NCBI RefSeq assembly: GCF_012275575.1
Contig: NZ_NPIH01000222.1
Span: 1-64,000 of the forward strand
DNA: 64,000 bases
Direction: 5' to 3'
DNA from: Paraburkholderia sp. SG-MS1
GTDB taxonomy: Bacteria > Pseudomonadota > Gammaproteobacteria > Burkholderiales > Burkholderiaceae
This document shows, one piece after another, positions 9,081 to 17,528 of this stretch. Below the pieces are notes generated by a model. It did not search any database and was not told the origin of the DNA. It saw only the letters and a list, made by a program, of their open reading frames with translations. Position numbers and translations under genes: made by a program. Positions within the stretch are counted from its first letter, which is position 1; each line of letters starts with the position of its first letter.

Positions 9081-9320
9081 TTACTGCGGCAACGCCGACG
9101 CGGCAACCGGTGCCGCCGGCGCCGGCGCTCCGACGACCGGTTGATCGGCGGCTTCGGCAGCGGTGATCGGCCGCACTTTCAGCCAGTCCGCGTGCACCTG
9201 GCGATTCAGATGATTCGGCTCGCGGCCGCCGGCCGTGGGCGCCGGGCCGAATACGCCGCGCACCGCGACGAATGCCAGAATGTTGGCAAGAAGCAAGATG
9301 GCGATCGGCCAGCGAAGCAT
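9081..9320 (-). CDS. Small single-pass membrane protein, 79 aa
   Basis: The N-terminal 20 residues (MLRWPIAILLLANILAFVAV) form a membrane anchor or signal sequence. The rest is Ala/Pro-rich and ends in low-complexity sequence. In related Burkholderiales a SPOR-domain envelope protein follows coaX at this position. The segment REPNHLNRQVHADWLKVRPI resembles the juxtamembrane part of such proteins, but no SPOR repeat follows here, so it may be a shortened relative. This is inference from position and partial resemblance. It lies 57 nt downstream of coaX and is probably the last gene of birA-coaX. Confidence 0.6.
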   Translation of the reverse strand: MLRWPIAILLLANILAFVAVRGVFGPAPTAGGREPNHLNRQVHADWLKVRPITAAEAADQPVVGAPAPAAPVAASALPQ

Positions 9321-9377
9321 TGTGGGTGGTCCCGTCCAGAGAAAGTTGAGCCGTTGTTATGTTTGCGGCGTAGCGAT

Positions 9378-10211
9378 TCAGGGGCTGTGTTGCACCGTGC
9401 ACTCGGCCGCAATCAGCGCGAGGCCGGACAACACGAGCGAATCGTGGCGAGTATGCGGCACTTTGAGCGCACTCGCCACTTCGTGCGCGGCGCCGCCACT
9501 GACCACGAGCCGCACCGGCACCTGCCATTCATCCTGCAAGTCGCGCCACATCCGCTCGATCAAACCGGCTTGCGCCAGCGTGCAACCGGCGGACAGCGAG
9601 CGCGGCGTATCCGTCGCGAAGAACGGGCCGCGGCGTGCGGTGTCGCGCGCGTCATCGGCATCGAGCAGCCCGCGTGCCACGGCGGCGTCGAGCGTCGGCA
9701 GTTGCGCCGTGTGCTCGCCGAGCGAACGCATCATCAGGGTCCAGCCCGGCGCAATCAGACCGCCGACAAAACAGCCGTCCGCACGCAAGGCTTCAAGCGT
9801 GGTCGCCGTACCGAACGTCGCGATCAGCAGGTGTTCGCCGGGAAACGCGGCATGCGCGCCGATCATGCCGGCCCAGCGATCGCTGCCGAGCGCCTCGGGG
9901 GTGGTGTAGCGATTGGTCACGCCGCATTGCTGCGCCCGGGAGCGGATCGTGGTGAGCGGCAGTTGCGGCCAGTGCGCATCGAGCAGCGCCGCGACTCGCG
10001 CGGCGACGCCTTCACCGGCGACATTGGACAACCACGCGCTGCCCGGCGTCGGCAAGTTCGACCAGTTGGGCTGATCGGCACCGCCCTGCGCCGCATGGTT
10101 CATATGTGCCAGCGCGCCAGCGGCGAGCTGTGTGCCGTTCGCCTGCACGAGTGCCCACTTGATCCGGCTATTGCCCGCGTCGATCAGCAGATAAGGCGCG
10201 CCGCTCGTCAT
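9378..10211 (-). CDS. coaX: Type III pantothenate kinase
   Basis: 277 aa starting at the ATG at 10211, which overlaps the birA stop by four bases (ATGA), indicating translational coupling. The ASKHA-fold phosphate loop [13 protein letters not shown] is at the N-terminus. [10 protein letters not shown] near the middle and VVSGGAA near the C-terminus are family motifs. It phosphorylates pantothenate in the first committed step of coenzyme A synthesis. The protein is slightly longer than the Bacillus-type CoaX but normal for beta-proteobacteria. Confidence 0.95.
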   Translation of the reverse strand: MTSGAPYLLIDAGNSRIKWALVQANGTQLAAGALAHMNHAAQGGADQPNWSNLPTPGSAWLSNVAGEGVAARVAALLDAHWPQLPLTTIRSRAQQCGVTNRYTTPEALGSDRWAGMIGAHAAFPGEHLLIATFGTATTLEALRADGCFVGGLIAPGWTLMMRSLGEHTAQLPTLDAAVARGLLDADDARDTARRGPFFATDTPRSLSAGCTLAQAGLIERMWRDLQDEWQVPVRLVVSGGAAHEVASALKVPHTRHDSLVLSGLALIAAECTVQHSP

Positions 10212-11125
10212 GCGGCACCGTCGGCCAAGCGCAGCGAGACGTCGCCGGTCGCGATGCTTTGGCGGCCGGTGGCGGTGTCGAGCAGCAACTGGCCGCGCTC
10301 GTCGACGCCCGCCGCTACGCCGCGCGTCAGTTCCGCACCTTGTTCCAGCAGCACGACTTCGCGGCCTGCATACGCATGCACCGCATTCCAGCGCGCCTGG
10401 AACGGCGCGAAGCCTTCTGCGCCAAAGCGCTGCAAAGCCGGTTCGAGCGCGTTCAGTTCGGCGGCGAGCGTGTCGGTGAGATTGGCGTTGGGCAGCGCGC
10501 GTTGCAGCGCGGTCGGCATCGTGCCGCGCGCCTGTGGCGGCACATCGGCGTTCAGCGCGCCGATCTGCGCTGCCAGTTCGTCCGCGCCCTTCACATTGGT
10601 GCCGATGCCGATCACGACGGCGCTGGCGTCGTGCGTGCTCCACGCGGTTTCGATCAGGATGCCGGCCAGTTTGTCGCCTTCGAGCAGCACGTCATTCGGC
10701 CACTTCAGCGCGATCTGGCCGGGACCGGCGACCGGCAGCGAGCGCAGCGCGTCGACGAGCGCGACGCCGACGGCAAGGCTCAGCCCCGCCAGTCCTTCCA
10801 GCGGACGCGGCAACACGCACGCGACCGAAAACAGCAGCGCATTGCCCGGCTCCGCGTACCACGGACGGCCGCGCCGGCCGCGGCCGGCGGTTTGCAGATA
10901 CGCGACTCGCACGATCGGGCGCGGCAGCGCGCCGGCTTCACGCGGCAGCGCCTTGACGCGGGTCATCAGGTCGGCGTTGGTCGAGCCGGTTTCCTCGACG
11001 ATTTCGATCGGCCAGTCATGCGCATGCGCGCCGAACAGTGCGACCGCGCGCTCGCGGTCGATGCGCCAGTCGGCGCCGGCCGCGGCCGCGCCGGTGGCTC
11101 GGGGTGGGGTCTTGGAAGCGTTCAT
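10208..11125 (-). CDS. birA: Biotin--[acetyl-CoA-carboxylase] ligase
   Basis: 305 aa from the ATG at 11125. The BirA catalytic domain is seen as [11 protein letters not shown], then [12 protein letters not shown] (the biotinyl-AMP loop) and LKWPNDVLL (substrate Lys/Trp motif). It attaches biotin to the carrier protein of acetyl-CoA carboxylase. The E. coli-type N-terminal helix-turn-helix is absent: only about 40 residues precede the catalytic domain. It therefore probably does not repress the biotin operon by direct DNA binding. It is divergent from the lipid transport operon, with only about 70 nt between the two start codons. Confidence 0.95.
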   Translation of the reverse strand: MNASKTPPRATGAAAAGADWRIDRERAVALFGAHAHDWPIEIVEETGSTNADLMTRVKALPREAGALPRPIVRVAYLQTAGRGRRGRPWYAEPGNALLFSVACVLPRPLEGLAGLSLAVGVALVDALRSLPVAGPGQIALKWPNDVLLEGDKLAGILIETAWSTHDASAVVIGIGTNVKGADELAAQIGALNADVPPQARGTMPTALQRALPNANLTDTLAAELNALEPALQRFGAEGFAPFQARWNAVHAYAGREVVLLEQGAELTRGVAAGVDERGQLLLDTATGRQSIATGDVSLRLADGAA

Positions 11126-11195
11126 GCCACATATTGTAGCGACAGCGAAGTCCGTGGGGTTTTGAGCACGGCCCATCCGCCGCGCCTTCGCTACA

Positions 11196-12365
11196 ATGGC
11201 CCTTAATCCGATAACCAGATTCTCGCGATCCTTGAACTACGACACTCCGCCCGGCCTTGAAGTCGCGGCTGGCAGCCAAGGCAAGATCGTCCGGCTCTCG
11301 GGCCAGTGGACGGCGCTCGCGCTCGCGCGCGACCGCGCCACGGGTCACGTGATTCCTCTGTTGCGCTCGCTCGCCGGCGCCGAGGGCATCGGCGAGTGGG
11401 ACCTCTCGCGCATCGACAGGATGGACCACGTCGGCGGTCAGGCGCTGTGGCGCGTGTGGGGCCACAGGATGCCCCCGGACACGACGCTCACCGACACGCA
11501 GCGCGACATCTTCGAGCGCATCGCGTTGCTCGACACGGTGCGTGAGAAGGCCGAGCCGGTGGTCAGGTTCGATCCGTTCACGCGGCTGGGTCTCGCGATC
11601 TTCTCGTTCTTCGAGCACCTGTACGGCGGCGTCGGCATGCTCGGGCGTGTCGTGCTCGATCTGCTCGCGATCGTGCGCAAGCCGAAAATCACGCCGTGGA
11701 CCGAGATCTCGGCGAACATCTACAACGCGGGCGCCCGGGCGCTGCCGATCACCGCGCTGGTCGCGTTCCTGATCGGCATCGTGCTCAGTTATCTGTCCGC
11801 GCAGCAGTTGCGGCTGTTCGGCGCGAACCAGTTCATCGTCAATATTCTGGGGCTCGCGGTGATCCGCGAGCTGGGTCCGGTGCTGTCCGCGATTCTGGTG
11901 GCGGGTCGTTCGGGCTCGGCGATCACCGCGCAGATCGGCGTGATGCGCGTGACCGAGGAACTCGACGCGATGCGCGTGATGGGCATTCCGCACGGCCTGC
12001 GCCTGATCCTCCCGCGCGTGATCGCGCTCGGCGTGGCGATGCCGCTGCTCGTCATGTGGACCAACATCATTGCGCTGACCGGCGGCGCGCTCGCCGCCAA
12101 AGTCGTGCTCGGCATCGATATGAGCTACTTCGCACGCGCGTTGCCGGGCGTGGTGCCGATCGCGAACCTGTGGATCGGCCTCGGCAAGGGCGTCGCGTTC
12201 GGCATGCTGATTGCGATCGTCGGCTGTCATTTCGGCTTTCGCATCAAGGCCAATTCGCAGAGTCTCGGCGAAGGCACGACGACCTCGGTGGTGACGTCGA
12301 TCACCATCGTGATTCTCGCGGACGCGGTGTTCGCGATCCTCTTCCAGAACGTGGGGTTAGGATGA
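11196..12365 (+). CDS. MlaE-family ABC transporter permease with N-terminal STAS-like region
   Basis: 389 aa. The first 120 residues are soluble and resemble a STAS/MlaB-like domain (LSGQWTALALA and WDLSRIDRMDHVGG). The remaining 260 residues are the MlaE permease with about five to six membrane segments and the conserved ELGPVLSAILVAGRSGSA and EELDAMRVMGI motifs. In E. coli MlaB is a separate protein; here the two appear fused. The complex moves phospholipid or another hydrophobic substrate between the membranes. It is the first gene of a four- or five-gene operon; its stop overlaps the ATPase start. Confidence 0.93.
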   Translation: MALNPITRFSRSLNYDTPPGLEVAAGSQGKIVRLSGQWTALALARDRATGHVIPLLRSLAGAEGIGEWDLSRIDRMDHVGGQALWRVWGHRMPPDTTLTDTQRDIFERIALLDTVREKAEPVVRFDPFTRLGLAIFSFFEHLYGGVGMLGRVVLDLLAIVRKPKITPWTEISANIYNAGARALPITALVAFLIGIVLSYLSAQQLRLFGANQFIVNILGLAVIRELGPVLSAILVAGRSGSAITAQIGVMRVTEELDAMRVMGIPHGLRLILPRVIALGVAMPLLVMWTNIIALTGGALAAKVVLGIDMSYFARALPGVVPIANLWIGLGKGVAFGMLIAIVGCHFGFRIKANSQSLGEGTTTSVVTSITIVILADAVFAILFQNVGLG

Positions 12366-13240
12366 TCGCGCCACTCACCCAGGCCGTGCGCGGCCAGCCC
12401 GTGCCATCGATCGCCGAGCCGGTGATCGAGGTGATCGACATCACCAAGCGCTATGGCCGCAACATCGTGCACCAGCATCTGAACCTGGACGTGCGGCGCG
12501 GCGAGATCATGTCGATCGTCGGCGGCTCGGGCTCGGGCAAAACCACGCTGGTGCGGCAGATTCTCGGCCTCGAGCGGCCGTCGTCCGGCACCATCAAACT
12601 ATTCGGCGAGGACCTCGCGACCATCTCGCCGGAAACCGCGCTGCTGATGCGCAGTCGCTCCGGCATGCTGTTCCAGCGCGGCGCGCTGTTCTCGTCGCTG
12701 TCGGTGTTCGACAACATCGCGCAGCCGGTGCGCGAGCTCGGCACGGTGCCCGAAGACCTGCTGCGCGACATCGTCATGCTCAAGCTCGAGATGGTCGGCT
12801 TGCCGTGCAAGCATGCATCGAAGATGCCGTCGGCGCTGTCGGGCGGAATGATCAAGCGGGTCGGCATTGCGCGTGCGATCGCGCTCGAACCCGAATTGCT
12901 GTTCCTCGACGAACCGACCGCCGGGCTCGACCCTCAGGCGTCCGACGAATTCGTCGAGCTGATCTCCGCGCTGCATCGCGCGCTCGGTTTGACGGTCGTG
13001 ATGATCACGCACGATCTCGACACGATGATCGCGCTGTCCACTCGCGTCGCCGTGCTGGCCGATCGCAAGGTGCTGGTCGCCGCGCCGGTCGAGGAGGCGG
13101 CGGGCGTCGATCATCCGTTCATCCGCGAATATTTCCTCGGCCTGCGCGGGCGCCGCGCGTTGCAGGCGCTGCCGCCGGAACGCCGCGCGAGGCTGCCGCG
13201 CGCGGCGCTCGAGCCGGCATCGTCCGAATTGCCGCTGTGA
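12362..13240 (+). CDS. MlaF-like ABC transporter ATP-binding protein
   Basis: 292 aa from the ATG at 12362, which overlaps the permease stop by four bases. Walker A is GGSGSGKTTL, the signature is SGGMIKR, and Walker B is LLFLDEPTAGLDP, followed by an H-loop in MITHDLD. It energises the preceding MlaE-like permease at the inner face of the cytoplasmic membrane. Its C-terminal tail of about 40 residues is longer than that of E. coli MlaF and rich in Arg and Ala, probably for subunit contact. Confidence 0.95.
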   Translation: MIAPLTQAVRGQPVPSIAEPVIEVIDITKRYGRNIVHQHLNLDVRRGEIMSIVGGSGSGKTTLVRQILGLERPSSGTIKLFGEDLATISPETALLMRSRSGMLFQRGALFSSLSVFDNIAQPVRELGTVPEDLLRDIVMLKLEMVGLPCKHASKMPSALSGGMIKRVGIARAIALEPELLFLDEPTAGLDPQASDEFVELISALHRALGLTVVMITHDLDTMIALSTRVAVLADRKVLVAAPVEEAAGVDHPFIREYFLGLRGRRALQALPPERRARLPRAALEPASSELPL

Positions 13241-13256
13241 ACCAGGGAACCTGACA

Positions 13257-14219
13257 ATGGAAAACAAATCGCATGCCTTCTGGGCCGGACTTTTCACGAT
13301 CGTCCTGCTGCTGGCTATCGCGGCGGCGGCATTTCTGTTCAACGTCGACCGTTCCGTGCGCGTGCCGTACGACCTGATTGCGCGCACCAACGTGACCGGC
13401 CTGTTTGCGGATGCCGCGGTGCGCTATCGCGGGCTCGACGTCGGCAAGGTGCAGTCGATCAAATTCGATCCGAGCCATCCGGGGCAGATTCTGGTGCGCA
13501 TCCTTGTCGACACGCGCGCGCCAATTACCCACTCGACTTTCGGCAGCCTCGGCTTTCAGGGCGTGACGGGCATCGCCTTCATCCAGCTGGATGACAACGG
13601 GCGCGACCCGCGGCCGCTGCCGTCGTCGATTCACGCGGTCGCGCAGTTGCCGATGCGCCCCGGCCTGCTCGATCAATTGCAGCAACGCGGCGACATCCTG
13701 CTGCGCAAGCTCGAAAAAGTCGCCGACGACGTGAACAATATTCTCTCGCCGGAAATGGCCGACCAGTTGCACGGCACAGCGGCCAGCATCCAGAAGGCCG
13801 CCGACGGCGTCGCCACGCTGACCCAGCAGATCGCGCCGGTCACCGGCAAGTTGCCGGGGACGGTCGACCAGCTGAACCGCACGCTGGCGTCGACCAATCA
13901 ACTGGTCAGCAACCTGAACCGCCCGAACGGCCCGTTCGAAATGAACCTCAATAAGGTCGGCACGGCGGCGCAGCAGGCGGGCGACGCGCTGACGTCGATG
14001 AACGGCACGTTGCAGGAGCTGTCGTCGCGCGTCGGCTATGACACGCTGCCGCGCGTCAGCTCGCTCGCCGACGACGTGCGGTCCGCGGCGCGCTCGGTGG
14101 ATCGCGCGGCGGACACGTTCAGCACCAGTCCGCGCAGCGTGCTGTTCGGCGCGCCGCCGGCCGCGCCCGGACCCGGCGAGTCCGGTTTCACCTGGCCCGC
14201 CGCCCGCACCGCCCGATGA
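13257..14219 (+). CDS. MCE (MlaD-like) family protein
   Basis: 320 aa. One N-terminal membrane helix (AFWAGLFTIVLLLAIAAAAF) is followed by a single MCE domain around residues 40-120 (VRYRGLDVGKVQSI). A long helical region of about 150 residues with repeated hydrophobic spacing then forms the presumed tunnel or needle. It ends with a proline-rich tail. The MCE domain forms the periplasmic ring of the lipid transporter and binds the MlaE-like permease. The longer helical tail than in E. coli MlaD is more like PqiB/YebT-type bridging, which suggests that the complex reaches further across the periplasm. Confidence 0.93.
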   Translation: MENKSHAFWAGLFTIVLLLAIAAAAFLFNVDRSVRVPYDLIARTNVTGLFADAAVRYRGLDVGKVQSIKFDPSHPGQILVRILVDTRAPITHSTFGSLGFQGVTGIAFIQLDDNGRDPRPLPSSIHAVAQLPMRPGLLDQLQQRGDILLRKLEKVADDVNNILSPEMADQLHGTAASIQKAADGVATLTQQIAPVTGKLPGTVDQLNRTLASTNQLVSNLNRPNGPFEMNLNKVGTAAQQAGDALTSMNGTLQELSSRVGYDTLPRVSSLADDVRSAARSVDRAADTFSTSPRSVLFGAPPAAPGPGESGFTWPAARTAR

Positions 14220-14248
14220 ATCCGCAGGTTTGAAGAAGGAACTCTGTC

Positions 14249-14875
14249 ATGTCACGTCCGATTCACCGATTGTTGTCCTCGAGCGCCGCGCTGACGGTGC
14301 TGCTCGCGTTCGGCGTCCTGGCCGCGGGCTGCATGAGCGCGCCCGCGGCGCTCTCCGACACTCGCTTCGACTTCGGGCCGCCGGGCGCGGCGGGGTCGGG
14401 GGGCACCTTGCCGGCCGTGAAGGTGCTCGATGTGAGCGCGCCCGAGGTGCTCGAATCGAACCGGCTGCTGTACCGCCTCAGCTATGCCGACGCGCAGCAG
14501 ATCGCGTCGTACGCGAACAGCCACTGGACCATGATGCCTTCGCAACTGCTGACCCAGCGTCTGCGCGGCGCGCTCAGCTCGCACGGCACCGTGCTGACGG
14601 GCGCCGACGGCGTGTCCGCGCCGGTGCTGAAGGTCGACCTGAGCCAGTTCGAACAGGTTTTCGACAGCCAGACGGAAAGCCACGCGGCGATCACCGCGCG
14701 CGCCACGCTCACGAAGAGCGGCAAGGTGATCGGCCAGCGCACGTTCGTCGCGAGTGCGCCGGCCAGTTCCGCGGACGCCGCCGGCGGCGCGCGCGCGCTC
14801 GCCACGGCCAGCGACGATCTGGTCGCGCAGATCGCCGCATGGCTCGGCACGCAGGCGCTGGTCGCGTCGCAATGA
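14249..14875 (+). CDS. ABC-type transport auxiliary lipoprotein (PqiC-like)
   Basis: 208 aa. The signal peptide ends in a lipobox, LAAGC at about residues 25-29, so the mature protein is a lipoprotein, probably outer-membrane. The rest matches the auxiliary lipoprotein family (LLYRLSYADAQQIASYANSHW). In PqiABC-type systems this protein receives or passes lipid at the outer membrane. Its presence together with the long MCE protein supports a PqiC-style complex rather than the classical E. coli Mla set. It lies 29 nt after the MCE gene. Confidence 0.9.
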   Translation: MSRPIHRLLSSSAALTVLLAFGVLAAGCMSAPAALSDTRFDFGPPGAAGSGGTLPAVKVLDVSAPEVLESNRLLYRLSYADAQQIASYANSHWTMMPSQLLTQRLRGALSSHGTVLTGADGVSAPVLKVDLSQFEQVFDSQTESHAAITARATLTKSGKVIGQRTFVASAPASSADAAGGARALATASDDLVAQIAAWLGTQALVASQ

Positions 14876-14906
14876 CGCGCCCGCAGCGCACGCACCGGAG
14901 CGCTGC

Positions 14907-16064
14907 ATGAGCCAACGACCCTGGCTGCGCCGTCCGTCGGTGCTGGCCCGGCAAGCGCTGCTGCTTTATGCGGCGCTGATCGTCTACGGTTCGTGGTATC
15001 CGTTTTCAGGCTGGCGTTCGCTCGGGCTCGGGCCGTTTGCCTATCTGTTCGATCCCATGCCGCAGTACCTGACGGCGTTCGACGTCGTCACCAACGTGCT
15101 CGGCTACATGCCGCTCGGCGCGTTGGTGGTGCTCGCGGTCTATCCGCGCTGCCGCGGCCCATTGGCCGTCGCGCTGGCCTTCGTGCTCGGCGGGCTGCTG
15201 TCGGGCGTGATGGAAGCGGGGCAGACGTATCTGCCGACGCGCGTCGCGTCCAACCTCGATCTGGCCGCCAACGCGCTCGGCGCTTTGCTCGGCGCGGCGA
15301 CGATGTCGCCCGCGACTGGCGCGCTACTCGATCGCGGCTTGCTGCGGCGTATGCGGCTGCTGTGGTTCGAGCGCGATCGTGCGGCGCTCGCGTGTCTGAT
15401 CGTCGCATGGCCGTTTGCGACGATGTATCCGGCGCCGCGCCTGTTCGGTCTCGGCAACTGGCCACGCGCGCTCTGGATGCGCTTCGATTCGACGACGCAG
15501 GACGCGCTGCTCGCGTGGACGCCGCAGGGCTGGCACATCGGTGCATGGCCGGCCGTGGCCGCCGCATGGCTGCCCGACGACGTGTGGGAAGCCGTGATCA
15601 CCACGTTGAACCTGTTCGCCGCGCTCGCGCTGGCGTCGCTGCCGGTGCGCCGCCACGCGCCGCGAGTGCGGCTGTTGCTCACGTTCATCGCCGTCACGTT
15701 GTGCGTGAAGGTGGGCGCGACGTTCTTGCAGTCGCAGTCGGGCCTCGCGTTCGACTGGGCGACGCCCGGTGCGCTCACGGGACTCGTGTGCGGCACCGCT
15801 GCCGCGCTGTTCGCACTGCATCTGCGGCGCCGCTCGCGCGCGGCGCTCGCGAGCGTGGCGCTGGTGGTTGCGCTGGTGTTCGTCAATCTGCTGCCGGTGA
15901 ATCCTTATTTCGATGTCGTGCTGGCGGACTGGCGGCAAGGGCGTTATCTGCACTTCAACGGACTTGCGCACTGGCTCGCGTGGATCTGGCCGTATGCGGC
16001 GCTGGTGTGGCTGGCGTTTGTCGTCGAACAGGCGTGGCTCAAGCGGCGCATGAAGCGCGTGTGA
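14907..16064 (+). CDS. VanZ-family integral membrane protein
   Basis: 385 aa from the ATG at 14907 (31 nt after the lipoprotein stop). About ten hydrophobic segments are visible. The N-terminal third has the VanZ-like pattern, including YGSWYPFSGWRSLG, VVTNVLGYMPLGAL and an L-P-T-R-x-x-S-N-x-D-L-x-x-N motif. VanZ confers low-level teicoplanin resistance in enterococci, but most members are uncharacterised. The remaining two-thirds is a second membrane region not recognised from elsewhere. Being last in the lipid transport operon, it may act on envelope lipids; that is inference. Confidence 0.85.
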   Translation: MSQRPWLRRPSVLARQALLLYAALIVYGSWYPFSGWRSLGLGPFAYLFDPMPQYLTAFDVVTNVLGYMPLGALVVLAVYPRCRGPLAVALAFVLGGLLSGVMEAGQTYLPTRVASNLDLAANALGALLGAATMSPATGALLDRGLLRRMRLLWFERDRAALACLIVAWPFATMYPAPRLFGLGNWPRALWMRFDSTTQDALLAWTPQGWHIGAWPAVAAAWLPDDVWEAVITTLNLFAALALASLPVRRHAPRVRLLLTFIAVTLCVKVGATFLQSQSGLAFDWATPGALTGLVCGTAAALFALHLRRRSRAALASVALVVALVFVNLLPVNPYFDVVLADWRQGRYLHFNGLAHWLAWIWPYAALVWLAFVVEQAWLKRRMKRV

Positions 16065-16235
16065 GGGACGGGTGAGGTGCGGGAGGCCTGACCGACGCAA
16101 GCGGAATGTACCCGCGCAGCACGCCCATCCCCCTCGCCCGCATCGGCGGCCACCAGCCCCGCTCGCTATAATCGACCGCACACGAGGCGCGCGGACAGCG
16201 CCATGACCCTCCCTTACAGTCTCGCCCCGGACATC

Positions 16236-16559
16236 ATGGATTCCTTCTACAAGCACCACGTCTTCTTCTGCCTGAATCAGCGCGAACCCGGTGCCGAGCG
16301 CCCGAGTTGCGCGAACTGCAATGCCCAGGCAATGCAGGAGTACGCGAAAAAACGCGTGAAGAAACTCGGCCTTGCCGGACCCGGCCAAGTGCGCATCAAC
16401 AAGGCCGGCTGCCTTGATCGCTGCGAGCTGGGGCCGGCGCTCGTCGTGTATCCCGAAGGCGTCTGGTACACGTATGTCGACGAGAGCGATATCGACGAGA
16501 TCGTCGACTCTCACCTTCTGAACGGCAAGGTTGTCGAGCGTCTGAAAATCGATCAATAA
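16236..16559 (+). CDS. (2Fe-2S) ferredoxin-like small protein
   Basis: 107 aa from the ATG at 16236 (an upstream ATG at 16203 would add 11 residues). It has the thioredoxin-like ferredoxin pattern, with four cysteines in FFCLNQ, SCANCNA and KAGCLDRCELGP, and the end VVYPEGVWYTYVDE. It likely binds a 2Fe-2S cluster and transfers electrons in the cytoplasm. The partner is unknown. It lies 8 nt before the alpha/beta hydrolase, so they probably form an operon. Confidence 0.9.
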   Translation: MDSFYKHHVFFCLNQREPGAERPSCANCNAQAMQEYAKKRVKKLGLAGPGQVRINKAGCLDRCELGPALVVYPEGVWYTYVDESDIDEIVDSHLLNGKVVERLKIDQ

Positions 16560-16567
16560 GCATTCCC

Positions 16568-17212
16568 ATGAACGTACACACGAAGAAATATCTGATCGAC
16601 GGCCCGGTCGGCAAGATCGAGGTCGCGCTGGATCTTCCCGACGAGATGCGCGAAAACGGCGCCGCGCCGCGCGGCATCGCGCTGGTCGCGCATCCGCATC
16701 CGCTGTTCGGCGGGACGATGGACAACAAGGTTGCGCAGACGCTCGCGCGCACCTTCGTGCAGTTGAACTACGTCACCTATCGTTCGAATTTTCGCGGAGT
16801 CGGCCAGACGCAAGGCGAACATGACGCGGGCATCGGCGAGCGCGACGATCTGCGCGCCGTGCTGGATCACATGCGCGCCGAAGCCGGGCAGGGCGATCTA
16901 CCGCTCGTGCTCGCAGGCTTTTCGTTCGGCACCTTCGTGCTGTCGCACGTGGCCGTGAAGCTGCGCGAAGAAGGTCAGGAGATCGAGCGAATGGTGCTGG
17001 TCGGCACCGCGGCGAGCCGTTGGGATGTCGCGCCGGTGCCGGAAAACACGCTCGTGATTCACGGCGAGACCGACGAGACCGTTCCCATTCAATCCGTTTA
17101 CGACTGGGCGCGTCCGCAGGAATTGCCGGTGGTCGTGATTCCCGGGGCGGAACATTTCCTCCACCGCAAACTGCACGTGCTGAAGCGGATCATCGTCGAC
17201 GCGTGGCGATGA
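16568..17212 (+). CDS. Alpha/beta hydrolase of the short bacterial type
   Basis: 214 aa. The early motif AHPHPLFGGTMDNKV is typical of a broad family of small hydrolases. The nucleophile elbow is GFSFG, and the acid and base are probably the Asp in HGETDETV and the His in GAEHFLH. The substrate is unknown; esterase or thioesterase activity is likely. It is next to the ferredoxin-like gene in a conserved pairing of Burkholderiales. Confidence 0.9.
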   Translation: MNVHTKKYLIDGPVGKIEVALDLPDEMRENGAAPRGIALVAHPHPLFGGTMDNKVAQTLARTFVQLNYVTYRSNFRGVGQTQGEHDAGIGERDDLRAVLDHMRAEAGQGDLPLVLAGFSFGTFVLSHVAVKLREEGQEIERMVLVGTAASRWDVAPVPENTLVIHGETDETVPIQSVYDWARPQELPVVVIPGAEHFLHRKLHVLKRIIVDAWR

Positions 17213-17528
17213 GCCGCGCCGCGCGCGCGGTTTCCGGGGTACAGGTGCGCGAAACCGCGAATTAATCGGACCGTGCCGCGCGGGATTGGCCGGATAGCGC
17301 GCGTATAATGAGCGCTCTTTTTTTGAGCGCAGCACGGCCCATCCGGCGGTTCGCGCGTTGCGGAGCGTCATTTCGCGCGCAGCGGTGCCTGTGGGGCGTG
17401 CTGCGCGAACCAACCAGGTCGCCGGAAGTCCAAAGGGCGCCGCGCCGTTTTACGGCCAGACGCCCGCCGACCGGCTCTTCCAAACTATGCGCCCTGCGCG
17501 CGATGTATTTTCCGCACGAACCGACCTT
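17213..17528 (+). promoter_or_regulatory. Intergenic region with -10 element upstream of the D-Ala-D-Ala carboxypeptidase
   Basis: There is no gene in this 316-nt gap. A perfect TATAAT stands at 17304-17309, followed at once by a small hairpin (GCGCTC, seven T, GAGCGC at 17312-17330). No convincing -35 lies 16-18 nt upstream. If this is the promoter, the leader is about 210 nt long. Confidence 0.4.
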
